47,928 nucleotides of DNA, from the NCBI RefSeq assembly GCF_009707545.1, contig NZ_WLYK01000020.1, positions 1-47,928 of the forward strand, in the 5' to 3' direction. The translations under genes and the position numbers were made by a program. Shown here piece by piece: positions 33,361-41,065 of this stretch. The stretch's first letter is position 1; each line of letters starts with the position of its first letter. Source of the stretch: Nakamurella alba. Its GTDB lineage: Bacteria > Actinomycetota > Actinomycetes > Mycobacteriales > Nakamurellaceae. A model generated the notes under the pieces. That model was not told the origin of the DNA and ran no database searches. It saw nothing but the letters and a program-made list of their open reading frames with translations.

Positions 33361-36075
33361 ATGACCACCCCGGTCCGAGACCTGCGTTCGCTCCGTCGAT
33401 CTCACCCAGCCCTCGACCACGGAGCGACCTTGCTGCCTTCCCGACGCCGACTGCCGCGACTCGCGGCCGGCTCCCTCGTCTGCGCCCTTGCCCTGGGCCT
33501 GCCCGCCGCGCTCAGCCTCCCGGCCGGAGCGGTGGCACCGGTGCCGGGTGTCGCGGCCGCACCCGCCCCCGCGGCCATCGGGGACGCGGTCTCCGGCGAG
33601 TACTTCAACCGGATCGCGACGCTGCCGGCGTACTCGAACACCTCGGTCGACACCGAGACCGTCTCCGAGATCTCGACCGTGACCACGGACGGCAGCACCT
33701 TCATCTACACCGATGCCGCCGGCGGTGGTCTCGGCTTCGTCGACATCACCACCCCCGGTGACCCGCAGCCCGCCGGCTACCTGCCGCTCGGCGACGGCAA
33801 CTCGCCCACCTCGGTGTACGCCACCGACGACCACCTGCTCGCCGTCGTCGACGCCACCACCGACTTCACCGCGCCGGCCGGCTCGGTGCTGATCTACGAC
33901 ATCACCAACCCGGCCGACCCGGGCACCTGGACCCCGGAAGCGGTGCTCGATCTCGAGGGCCAGCCCGACTCGATCGACATCACCACCGACGGCACGGTTG
34001 CCGCCATCGCGATGGAGAACCAGCGCGACGAGGACGTCGGCGACGGCGGCCTGCCGCAGCTGCCCGCCGGCGATCTGGCGATCCTCGACCTCGCCGATCC
34101 GGACCCGGCCACCTGGACCGTCGAGCACGTCGACCTCACCGGACTCACCGGCATCGACACCCCGGAGGACCCGGAGCCGGAGTACGTCTCCATCAGCCCG
34201 GACGACAGTCTGGTCGCGGTGACGCTGCAGGAGAACAACGCCGTGGTCGTCGTCGACCTGGCGACCCGCACGGTGCGCAACCACTTCTCGGCCGGCGTGG
34301 CCACGGTCACCGACATCGACACCGTCGAGGACGGCGCCATCGACCTCACCGGGACGATCACCGACGTCCCGCGCGAGCCGGATGCGATCGGCTGGATCGG
34401 CAACGACCAGGTCGCCACCGCCAACGAGGGCGACTGGAAGGGCGGCACCCGGGGCTGGACCGTCTTCGACGCCGAGAACGGTTCCGTCACCTACGATTCC
34501 GGCAACTCGTTCGAGCACCTCGCGGTGGAACTCGGGCAGTACCCGGAGGACCGCAGCGAGAACAAGGGCACCGAGCCCGAGGGCCTGGCCTCGGCGACCT
34601 TCAACGGCACGCCCTACCTGTTCGTCGGTTCCGAGCGCGCCAACTTCGTCGCCGTCTACGACGTGACCGACCCGGCGAACCCGGTCCTCACCCAGGCACT
34701 GCCTTCCACCAAGGGACCGGAAGGGCTGCTGCCGATCCCGGGCCGCAACCTGCTCGTCGTGTCCTCCGAGGAGGACGCCGCGGACGACGGTGTCCGCGCC
34801 ACCGTCCAGGTCTACGAGTTGGGCACCTCCGTCCCGGCCTTCCCGAGCATCGTCTCCGACGAGGTGAACGGGCTGCCGATCGCCTGGGGCGCTCTCGGTG
34901 CACTGACCGCAGATCCGGCCGTCCCGACCCGGCTCTATTCCGCCCCGGACGCCTACTACTCGCCGAGCCGCATCCTGACCATCGACGCCGTCCGCACCCC
35001 GGCCCGCATCACCGCGGAGCTGCCGGTGACCAAGGACGGCGCGCCGATCGGCTATGACATCGAGGGCATCTGGGCGCAGCCCGGCGGCGGGTTCTGGCTC
35101 GGCGTCGAGGGTGCCACCGGTCCGGAGAACCTGCTGGTCGAGGTCGGCACCGACGGCGTCGTCCTGCGCGAGATCACCCTGCCCTCCGGCGTTGCCGGCG
35201 CGATGGGATCCCAGGGCATCGAGGGCGTCACCGGCTACGGCACCGGCGACGACCAGGTCCTCTACTTCGCGCTGCAGCGCCACCTGTCGATCGACCCGGA
35301 GAACACCGCCCGGATCGGCCGGCTGGATGTCGCCACCGGTGAGTTCGGCTGGTTCGGCTACCCGCTGGAGTCCACCGACGTGGACGGCGACTGGATCGGC
35401 CTGTCGGAGATCGTCGCGGTGGATGCCACCACCCTGGCCGTCATCGAGCGTGACAAGCTGAACGGCCCGGCCGCCCGGCTGAAGTCCGTTGCCACCGTGG
35501 AGATCCCGGACACCTTCGCCGCCACCGGCGAGCCGCTGGCCGTCGCCGCGAAGACAGTGGCCGTGGACGTCCTGCCCCTGCTCGAGGCCGGTAACGGCTG
35601 GACGCAGGAGAAGCTCGAGGGGCTGACCGTCGGCGGTGACGGCACCGTCTACGCGATGGTCGACAACGACGGCAACGAGGACGCCAACGGGGAGAACATC
35701 TTCCTGCGCCTCGGTGCGGCCGCCGACATCTTCGTCCTCGATGCGGTCGGGACCACCACCCCCACGGCCCCGACGACCGACACCACCGCCCCCACCAGCG
35801 ATTCCGGCGCCCCGACCAGCGGTACGACCGCACCTACCACCGGCACCGGTGTCACCAGCGGCACGACCACCGGCGGCACCACCACGACGACCGGTTCGAC
35901 CGGTGCCGTCGCCCCGACCGGAACCACCACGACGTCGACCGGGCCCGAGCTCGCGGCCACCGGTGTGGACGGGGACGGGGTGCGGACCGGTGTGGTGCTC
36001 GGGCTGGTGATGATCGCGGCCGGTGTGGTGCTGGCCGTGCGGATCCGCCGTCCCGGTGCTGCCCGCAGGCACTGA
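33361..36075 (+). CDS. Cell-wall-anchored beta-propeller / esterase-like phytase-domain protein with LAATG sortase signal
   Basis: A 904-aa exported protein. An unusually long N-terminus precedes a signal peptide (AAGSLVCALALGLPAALSL, ending about residue 60). A propeller region (about 75-520) has repeated blades such as VSISPDDSLVAVTLQ and NEGDWKGGTRGW. Then comes an esterase-like phytase type domain (about 540-790) with IEGIWAQPGGGFWLGVEG and LEGLTVGGDGTVYAMVDNDG. A Thr/Gly/Pro-rich stalk follows. LAATG (864-868) precedes a membrane helix and a basic tail, matching the LAxTG signal of class E sortases in high-GC actinobacteria. Probably a surface phosphoesterase or binding protein; no catalysis is proven. 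No sortase is in the window. Confidence 0.85.
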   Translation: MTTPVRDLRSLRRSHPALDHGATLLPSRRRLPRLAAGSLVCALALGLPAALSLPAGAVAPVPGVAAAPAPAAIGDAVSGEYFNRIATLPAYSNTSVDTETVSEISTVTTDGSTFIYTDAAGGGLGFVDITTPGDPQPAGYLPLGDGNSPTSVYATDDHLLAVVDATTDFTAPAGSVLIYDITNPADPGTWTPEAVLDLEGQPDSIDITTDGTVAAIAMENQRDEDVGDGGLPQLPAGDLAILDLADPDPATWTVEHVDLTGLTGIDTPEDPEPEYVSISPDDSLVAVTLQENNAVVVVDLATRTVRNHFSAGVATVTDIDTVEDGAIDLTGTITDVPREPDAIGWIGNDQVATANEGDWKGGTRGWTVFDAENGSVTYDSGNSFEHLAVELGQYPEDRSENKGTEPEGLASATFNGTPYLFVGSERANFVAVYDVTDPANPVLTQALPSTKGPEGLLPIPGRNLLVVSSEEDAADDGVRATVQVYELGTSVPAFPSIVSDEVNGLPIAWGALGALTADPAVPTRLYSAPDAYYSPSRILTIDAVRTPARITAELPVTKDGAPIGYDIEGIWAQPGGGFWLGVEGATGPENLLVEVGTDGVVLREITLPSGVAGAMGSQGIEGVTGYGTGDDQVLYFALQRHLSIDPENTARIGRLDVATGEFGWFGYPLESTDVDGDWIGLSEIVAVDATTLAVIERDKLNGPAARLKSVATVEIPDTFAATGEPLAVAAKTVAVDVLPLLEAGNGWTQEKLEGLTVGGDGTVYAMVDNDGNEDANGENIFLRLGAAADIFVLDAVGTTTPTAPTTDTTAPTSDSGAPTSGTTAPTTGTGVTSGTTTGGTTTTTGSTGAVAPTGTTTTSTGPELAATGVDGDGVRTGVVLGLVMIAAGVVLAVRIRRPGAARRH

Positions 36076-36240
36076 CCGACGGGGTCGACCGGTGCTGCTC
36101 GCAGGCTCTGGCTGTCGTGCCGGCCGGTGCCGCCCGCAGGCTCTGACCGACGGCCGTACGGCGCGGCCGCAGGACAGGACCGGCCGGTGATCGGCGCTGC
36201 CGAAGAGACACCGACCGGCGGTGCCTGCAGGTGCTGACCC
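36053..36240. repeat. About 35-bp repeats copying the 3' end of the anchored-protein gene
   Basis: CCGGTGCTGCCCGCAGGC (36053, inside the final codons) recurs as CCGGTGCTGCTCGCAGGCTC (36089), CCGGTGCCGCCCGCAGGCTC (36124) and, more loosely, CCGGCGGTGCCTGCAGGTGC (36215). Some copies continue as CTGACCGACGG. First spacings are 36 and 35 bp. Confidence 0.6.
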
Positions 36241-36288
36241 ATGGTCGGCCGGAGCGGCCCGGCCGCTGACCGATCCCGCATCACACCC

Positions 36289-36324
36289 GGAACCCCGGGG
36301 TGGCGAGAGCCGCCCCGGGGTTCC
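36289..36324 (+). terminator. Strong terminator after the anchored-protein gene
   Basis: GGAACCCCGGGG (36289-36300) pairs perfectly with CCCCGGGGTTCC (36313-36324); a T-G wobble and GGC/GCC continue to a GAGA tetraloop, 16 bp in all. It ends 30 nt before the M20 peptidase ATG, so that gene needs its own promoter in this short gap. Confidence 0.85.
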
Positions 36325-36354
36325 GCTGTGTCCGGGGCCGGGCATGATGGATCG

Positions 36355-37491
36355 ATGACGAGCGCACCCGGCAGCCCGGACGACGAGGCCCTCACCCAGG
36401 AGATGGTCGACGACATCGGCACTCTCGTGCGGTGCGAGTCACCGTCGTCGGATCATGAGGCGCTGCACCGGTCGGCTGCGGTCGTCGTGGACCTCGCCGC
36501 CCGCATCACCGGCGCGGAGGCGGAGACGGTGGTACTGGCCGGTGTTCCGCACGTCAGGGTCCGGACGGGGACCGGTGACGGTCCGCGGGTCCTCCTGCTG
36601 GCCCACCACGACACAGTCTGGCCCATCGGCACTCTCGCCACCCTGCCGTTCGACGTCACCGACGGGGTGCTGCGCGGACCGGGCTGCTTCGACATGAAGG
36701 CCGGCGTGGTGATGGCGCTGCACGCACTCCGCGGCTGCGAGGTCCCGGTCACCCTGCTGGTCACCGGCGACGAGGAGGTGGGCTCCGGGACCTCGCGGGC
36801 GCTGATCGAGCAGGAGGCCGCCGGTTGTGCCGCTGTCCTGGTCACCGAGCCGTCCGGGGACGGTGGTGCGATCAAGATCGCCCGCAAAGGCGTCGCGAAC
36901 TACCTGTTCACGGTCGAGGGTCGAGCGGCGCACGCCGGACTGGAGCCGGAGAAGGGTGTCAACGCCGGCCTGGAGATCGCCCGGATCGCCCTCGCAGCAG
37001 CGGATCTCGGCAACTCCGAGGTCGGCACCACCGTCACCCCGACCACCTCCGCGGCCGGGGAGTCGTCGAACACGGTGCCGGCCCGGGCATGGCTCCGGGT
37101 CGACGTCCGGTTCGCGGAACCGACGGAGTTCACCCGGGTCGACCAGGCGCTGCGCGCCCTGGCCCCGGCGGATCCGGCCGCGCGCATCCTCGTCGACGCC
37201 GACCCGCCCCGTCCGCCGCTCACCACCGAGATGTCCTCGGGACTGGCCGCGCTGGCGTGCGAGCTCGCGCCGGCGGCGGGAGTCCCTGTTCCGGAACTGA
37301 TCTCGGTCGGTGGTGGATCCGACGGGAACTTCACCGCGGCCCTGGGCATCCCCACCCTGGACGGCCTCGGCGCGGTCGGCGGCGGCGCGCACGCCGTCAC
37401 CGAGCACCTCCTGGTGTCCGAGCTCGCCGGGCGCACCCGGCTGCTGCGTGCGCTGATCGAGCGGGTGGCTGCGGACGCGGCTGCCGACTGA
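36355..37491 (+). CDS. M20 family metallopeptidase (glutamate carboxypeptidase-like)
   Basis: A 378-aa cytosolic zinc peptidase. Metal and catalytic motifs are in order: AHHDTVWP (His, Asp), CFDMKAGVVMAL (bridging Asp), TGDEEVGSGTSR (catalytic Glu and ligand Glu), VTEPSG and the C-terminal GAVGGGAHAVTEHL (His). The dimerisation lid spans about 175-290. The pattern fits the CPG2/ArgE-like branch that releases C-terminal or N-acyl amino acids; the substrate is uncertain. CATGAT lies 6 nt before the ATG, giving a possible leaderless mRNA just after the terminator hairpin. Confidence 0.92.
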   Translation: MTSAPGSPDDEALTQEMVDDIGTLVRCESPSSDHEALHRSAAVVVDLAARITGAEAETVVLAGVPHVRVRTGTGDGPRVLLLAHHDTVWPIGTLATLPFDVTDGVLRGPGCFDMKAGVVMALHALRGCEVPVTLLVTGDEEVGSGTSRALIEQEAAGCAAVLVTEPSGDGGAIKIARKGVANYLFTVEGRAAHAGLEPEKGVNAGLEIARIALAAADLGNSEVGTTVTPTTSAAGESSNTVPARAWLRVDVRFAEPTEFTRVDQALRALAPADPAARILVDADPPRPPLTTEMSSGLAALACELAPAAGVPVPELISVGGGSDGNFTAALGIPTLDGLGAVGGGAHAVTEHLLVSELAGRTRLLRALIERVAADAAAD

Positions 37492-37526
37492 CCTCCTGGC
37501 GACGGGCGGCGCCTGCCCCACCCCGG

Positions 37527-37683
37527 GGGCTCGCCGGAGGGCTCACCGGGAGGGCTCACCGCACCTTGTTCACCACGTCGGGCTCACCATGCCGGGCTCA
37601 CCATGCCTGGCCGCTGCCCTGGCTCACCATGCCGGGCTCATCACGTCGGACTCACCATGCCTGGCCGCCGCCCGGACTCACCT
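37527..37683. repeat. Array of GGGCTCACCATGCC-type repeats
   Basis: Eight to nine copies of (G/A)CTCACC, most extended to GGGCTCACCATGCC, fill the gap between the M20 and ANTAR genes. Larger units ending CCATGCCTGGCCGC(T/C)GCCC occur twice, about 53 bp apart. The last copy overlaps the ANTAR gene stop. Confidence 0.65.
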
Positions 37684-38409
37684 GCCGGGCAGCTCGCCGC
37701 TGTGGGTCAGCTCCTCCACGATGAGCCGGAGCGGGGTGTTGGTCTGCTGAGAGGTCTTGACCAGCAGGGAGAATGCCTGGCCGTCGGTGAGACCGTGCCG
37801 CTCCATCAGGATGCCCTTGGCCTGCCCGATGAGGTCGCGGGTGTCGATGGCGGCGCGCAGCTGCTCACGCTCCTGTGCCTGGTCCAGTGCCACCGCCGCA
37901 TGCGCCGCATAGGCACGTGCCGCCACCACCTCGTCCGGCGGGAAGGCGTCGGGCTTGGTGCTGTAGAGACTCAGCGCACCGAGCGCCTTGTCCTGCACGT
38001 ACAACCGGATGCTCAGGACCGTGGAGATGCCCTGCGCCCGGGCCGCCTCCGCGTATCCGGGCCACCGGCCGTCGCCGTCGAGATCGGTGACCAGCACCAG
38101 TGGTTCGTCCCAGAGTGCGGTCAGGCAGGGGCCGGCCTTCTCCCGCTCCTGGACCTCGTTGAGCAGGGCCGGCACCGGGCTCGTCGGCCCGAGGGTGTGC
38201 ACCGAATGGTCCCGCCCGACCACGGTGATCGCGGCCGCGCCGGCGTCCGGCAGCAGCTGCAGGGCGGATGCGGTGATGGAGGCGGCCGTCGACTCCGGGT
38301 CGGAGTGCGTGGTCTGGATGTCGCGGGCGGTCTCCGCCATCGCCAGGGTCCAGGCGGGCGCGTCGACCGAGGGACCGTCGGGTTCGCCGACGATCTCCGG
38401 GTTGGCCAC
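37678..38409 (-). CDS. GAF-ANTAR RNA-binding antitermination regulator
   Basis: A 243-aa cytosolic regulator. A GAF sensor domain (about 25-175) includes AGPCLTALWDEPLVLVTDLD and LSIRLYVQDKALGALSLYS, the usual GAF strand pattern. The C-terminal ANTAR helices (about 185-235) contain LIGQAKGILMERHGLTDGQA and EAFxxL-type continuation. ANTAR proteins bind paired hexaloop hairpins in mRNA and prevent termination when activated by a ligand or phosphorylation. The GTG start has AGAGGA 6 nt upstream. Its RNA targets are unknown; none was obvious nearby. Confidence 0.9.
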   Translation of the reverse strand: MANPEIVGEPDGPSVDAPAWTLAMAETARDIQTTHSDPESTAASITASALQLLPDAGAAAITVVGRDHSVHTLGPTSPVPALLNEVQEREKAGPCLTALWDEPLVLVTDLDGDGRWPGYAEAARAQGISTVLSIRLYVQDKALGALSLYSTKPDAFPPDEVVAARAYAAHAAVALDQAQEREQLRAAIDTRDLIGQAKGILMERHGLTDGQAFSLLVKTSQQTNTPLRLIVEELTHSGELPGR

Positions 38410-38572
38410 GTCTGTCCTCTCGATCCGGTGACGCGGAGTGCGTCCCCCGGTCGGAACTCTACCGATCCGGGCCCGCCCGACGCGAGACCGATCGGATCGG
38501 TGGGGTTTGGGGCGACGCGGGACCGGGTACCAGAGCGTCCCCCGTACCAGGGGTGAACGGCAGGAGGACCCG

Positions 38573-38842
38573 ATGCCGAGGAAGGACCCTGGCCCCAGCG
38601 TCAAGGACAAGGGGCTGTACGAAACTTTGCGCGACGAGGGGAACAGCAAGGAGAAGTCGGCCCGCATCGCCAATGCCGCCGCGGCGTCGTCGCGTCGGGC
38701 TGTCGGGAAGCGCGGCGGCTCGTCGCCGTCCTACCAGGAGTGGACGGTGGCAGAGCTGCGCAAGCGTGCCGCCGAGCTCGGGATACAGGGCCGGTCGTCG
38801 ATGAAGAAGGCCCAACTCGTGGATGCCCTCCGCAACCACTAG
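38573..38842 (+). CDS. Small DUF7218 / Rho-termination-factor N-terminal-domain protein
   Basis: An 89-aa basic protein. MPRKDPGPSVKDKGLYETL and NSKEKSARIANAAA form the N-terminal half; the C-terminal WTVAELRKRAAELGIQGRSS with a KAQLVDALRNH end is a Rho-N/SAP-like helix-turn-helix. Similar short proteins are common in actinobacteria and their role is unknown, possibly nucleic acid binding. AGGAGG precedes the ATG. It is divergent from the ANTAR gene and convergent with the TetR gene. Confidence 0.87.
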   Translation: MPRKDPGPSVKDKGLYETLRDEGNSKEKSARIANAAAASSRRAVGKRGGSSPSYQEWTVAELRKRAAELGIQGRSSMKKAQLVDALRNH

Positions 38843-38964
38843 GGCCCGGACAGCCGGCGTCGCGAGATCCTCCGCCGGACCGGAGCGAAGCCTGATTCCC
38901 GGCCGAATGTCCGCCTTTCCGACAACCCCTCAGGACGTCGACCGCGACGACCCGGGATCGGGAG

Positions 38965-39633
38965 TCATGCCGGGGTCGTCGGCGTGACCGGTACCCAGCG
39001 GGCCGCGGCCTCGTCGGCACCGACCGGCGGGACGTCGGGAAGTGCCGACGGGGACGTGGTCATCAGGCCGTCCAGCACCATCACCAGATAGCGACGGCGC
39101 AGCGCCGCCGACCGTTCGGCGCCCCCCAACCGGACGGACGAGAACATCTCGAAGAGGTGCGTGAGGTCGCGGACGTCGACATCCGGTCGCAGTGCGCCGG
39201 CATCGATCATCCGGCGGACCAGTGCGGTGTAGAGCGGACCGGTCTCGGTGGCCAGACGAAGGTTCTCCGCCGACGGGGTGAACCTTCCGGCCAGCCGGCT
39301 GGTGAGCGCGTGGGTGTCGGCATCGACGACACCACGGGCGAAGTCGCGGAACACGTCGGCGGCGGTGGTGGGGCTGCGGTCGAGGCCGGCGAGGGCGTCG
39401 AGAACCAGTTGGAGGTAACGCTCCTGGCCGATCCGGCAGAGCGTCTGCAGCAGGACGTCCTTGCCGGGGTACCGCCGGTACAGGGCACTGATGCCGACCC
39501 CGGCCCGCTCCGCGACCGCTGCGACGGGAGCGGCCGGATCGGCGACGAACACCTCGCGGGCCGCCGCCAGGATGCCTTCGTCGTTGCGCCGCGCCTGCGC
39601 CCGGCGGCCGCTCAGCGGCAGGTCCTTCTCCAT
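38965..39633 (-). CDS. TetR/AcrR-family repressor of the divergent epoxide hydrolase
   Basis: A 222-aa repressor. The DNA-binding module reads VAAVAERAGVGISALYRRYPGKDVLL in parts near residues 35-60. The C-terminal domain (75-205) is helical and fits the TetR family with SRLAGRFTP and LFEMFSSVRLG. The ATG is chosen because TAGAGT ends 6 nt before it; a GTG one codon upstream is possible. Two matching operators lie in the divergent region, one abutting its own -10 element, so it should repress itself and the epoxide hydrolase. Confidence 0.92.
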   Translation of the reverse strand: MEKDLPLSGRRAQARRNDEGILAAAREVFVADPAAPVAAVAERAGVGISALYRRYPGKDVLLQTLCRIGQERYLQLVLDALAGLDRSPTTAADVFRDFARGVVDADTHALTSRLAGRFTPSAENLRLATETGPLYTALVRRMIDAGALRPDVDVRDLTHLFEMFSSVRLGGAERSAALRRRYLVMVLDGLMTTSPSALPDVPPVGADEAAARWVPVTPTTPA

Positions 39634-39645
39634 CACGGCACTCTA

Positions 39646-39664
39646 GCGGAACAAAGTATTCCGC
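39646..39664. promoter_or_regulatory. TetR operator O1 (GCGGAA-N7-TTCCGC)
   Basis: Six-bp arms GCGGAA (39646-39651) and TTCCGC (39659-39664) around CAAAGTA. It abuts TAGAGT, the TetR gene -10 candidate, and covers the -35 position for the hydrolase promoter (TTCCGC, 17 bp before TAGCTT at 39682). Confidence 0.75.
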
Positions 39665-39685
39665 TCCGCCCACAGCCGTGCTAGC

Positions 39686-39714
39686 TTGGAACGGAAGGAA
39701 GCATTCCGTTCCAA
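39686..39714. promoter_or_regulatory. TetR operator O2 (TTGGAACGGAA-N7-TTCCGTTCCAA)
   Basis: Perfect 11-bp arms (39686-39696, 39704-39714) around GGAAGCA. It shares the CGGAA-N7-TTCCG core and spacer length with O1 and overlaps the end of the hydrolase -10 (TAGCTT) and presumed start point, ideal for repression. Confidence 0.85.
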
Positions 39715-39761
39715 ATCTGCGACCACCGGCAGGCGGTCGCTCGACGAGATGGAGGAGAGTG

Positions 39762-40913
39762 ATGGACAGCGAGCTGCAGGAGTTCCGCATCGACATCGAC
39801 CCGGCGGCCGTCGCCGACCTGCGCCGGCGACTGGTGGCCACCCGCTGGCCGGAGCCGTTGCCGGGCCGGCCCTGGGACCGGGGCGTGCCCGTCGCGTATC
39901 TGAAGGAGCTCGCCGGTCACTGGGCCGACCGGTTCGACGTCCGGGCGGCGATGGACGAGATCAATGCCCATCCGCAGTTCCTCGCCACGATCGACGGCCA
40001 GCGGATCCATTTCCTGCACGTGCGGTCGTCGCGCCCGGACGCGACCCCGCTGCTGCTGCTGCACGGCTGGCCCGGATCGGTGGCCGAGTTCCTGGACGTG
40101 ATCGGGCCACTGACCGATCCGGCGGGCCACGGGGCGCCGGACGCGCCGGCCTTCCACCTGGTCGTCCCGTCGTTGCCCGGCTTCGGGTTCTCCGGGCCGG
40201 TGACCGAGCCCGGCTGGACGTCGGCCCGCACCGCAGCGGCCCTTGCGGTCCTGATGGAACGTCTCGGCTACCGGCGGTACGGCGTGCAGGGCGGCGACAT
40301 GGGAGCCGGCATCGCACCCGAGATCGCCCGCGCCGATGCCGATCACGTCATCGGCATCCACGTGAATGCGGCCACCATGGGGTTCATCCCCTGGGGCGAC
40401 ATCTCCGACGAGGAGCGCGCCGGGCTCACCGATGTCGAACAGGAGCGGGTCGACCGGCTGGGGCACTACATGGCCGAGATGGCCGGCTACATGCAGCTGC
40501 AGAGCACCCGGCCGGAAACGCTCGGGTTCGGTCTGACCGACTCGCCGGCCGGGCAACTCGCCTGGATCGTCGAGAAGTTCCGTGAGTGGACCGACGAGCG
40601 GCACGAACTCCCCGAGGACGCGGTCGGGCGGGACCGTTTGCTGCTCGACGTCTCGGTCTACTGGTTCACCGGGACCGCGGCATCATCGGCGAACGCCTAC
40701 TACGAGGACGCGCACGCCTGGTCCGCGCCGAGCCGCTCCGAGATCCCGGTAGGAGTGGCCGCTTTCGGTCAGGACGTGGCGATCCGCCGATGGTCGGAGG
40801 GCACGAACAACATCGTGCACTGGACCGACGTCCCCACCGGCGGTCACTTCGCCGCGATGGAGACGCCCGGTCTGCTGGTGGCCGACGTCCGGACGTTCTT
40901 CGCCGGGTTGTGA
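39762..40913 (+). CDS. Epoxide hydrolase (EHN N-terminal domain type)
   Basis: A 383-aa alpha/beta hydrolase. The N-terminal EHN domain begins FRIDIDPAAVADLRRRL and contains TRWPEP, as in microsomal-type epoxide hydrolases. HGWPGSVAEF is the oxyanion loop, GGDMGAGIA holds the nucleophile Asp, and PTGGHFAAMETP the catalytic His. It should open epoxides to diols, in the cytosol. GGAGGAG precedes the ATG. It lies opposite the TetR gene with two operators, so it is probably induced by its epoxide or a related toxic compound. Confidence 0.94.
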   Translation: MDSELQEFRIDIDPAAVADLRRRLVATRWPEPLPGRPWDRGVPVAYLKELAGHWADRFDVRAAMDEINAHPQFLATIDGQRIHFLHVRSSRPDATPLLLLHGWPGSVAEFLDVIGPLTDPAGHGAPDAPAFHLVVPSLPGFGFSGPVTEPGWTSARTAAALAVLMERLGYRRYGVQGGDMGAGIAPEIARADADHVIGIHVNAATMGFIPWGDISDEERAGLTDVEQERVDRLGHYMAEMAGYMQLQSTRPETLGFGLTDSPAGQLAWIVEKFREWTDERHELPEDAVGRDRLLLDVSVYWFTGTAASSANAYYEDAHAWSAPSRSEIPVGVAAFGQDVAIRRWSEGTNNIVHWTDVPTGGHFAAMETPGLLVADVRTFFAGL

Positions 40914-40921
40914 CCCGCCGT

Positions 40922-40951
40922 CGCCGGGTGCGCCTGCAGGTGCACCCGGCG
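40922..40951 (+). terminator. Terminator of the epoxide hydrolase gene
   Basis: CGCCGGGTGC (40922-40931) pairs perfectly with GCACCCGGCG (40942-40951) around GCCTGCAGGT, which can pair further (CCT/AGG). It begins 8 nt after the stop. The rest of the gap to 41065 shows no gene. Confidence 0.75.
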
Positions 40952-41065
40952 GGTGAGAGGTGGTGCAGCTCCGGCGTTCCCCGTGCCGGGTGGAGCGACG
41001 CCGGGCGGGCCGGTTCGGCGGGCAGGAGGTGGTGGAGCTTCGTGGGCCTCTGCGGTGGGTGGGGG

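Noticed and set aside
33145..36345. A 1066-codon open frame antisense to the anchored propeller gene
   Set aside because: Composition is Gly/Arg/Val/Asp-rich without domains and it mirrors the codon bias of the sense gene; a typical shadow frame of GC-rich DNA.
37527..37683. CRISPR array
   Set aside because: Repeat units are too short and degenerate, adjacent to each other without unique spacers of constant length, and no cas genes are present.
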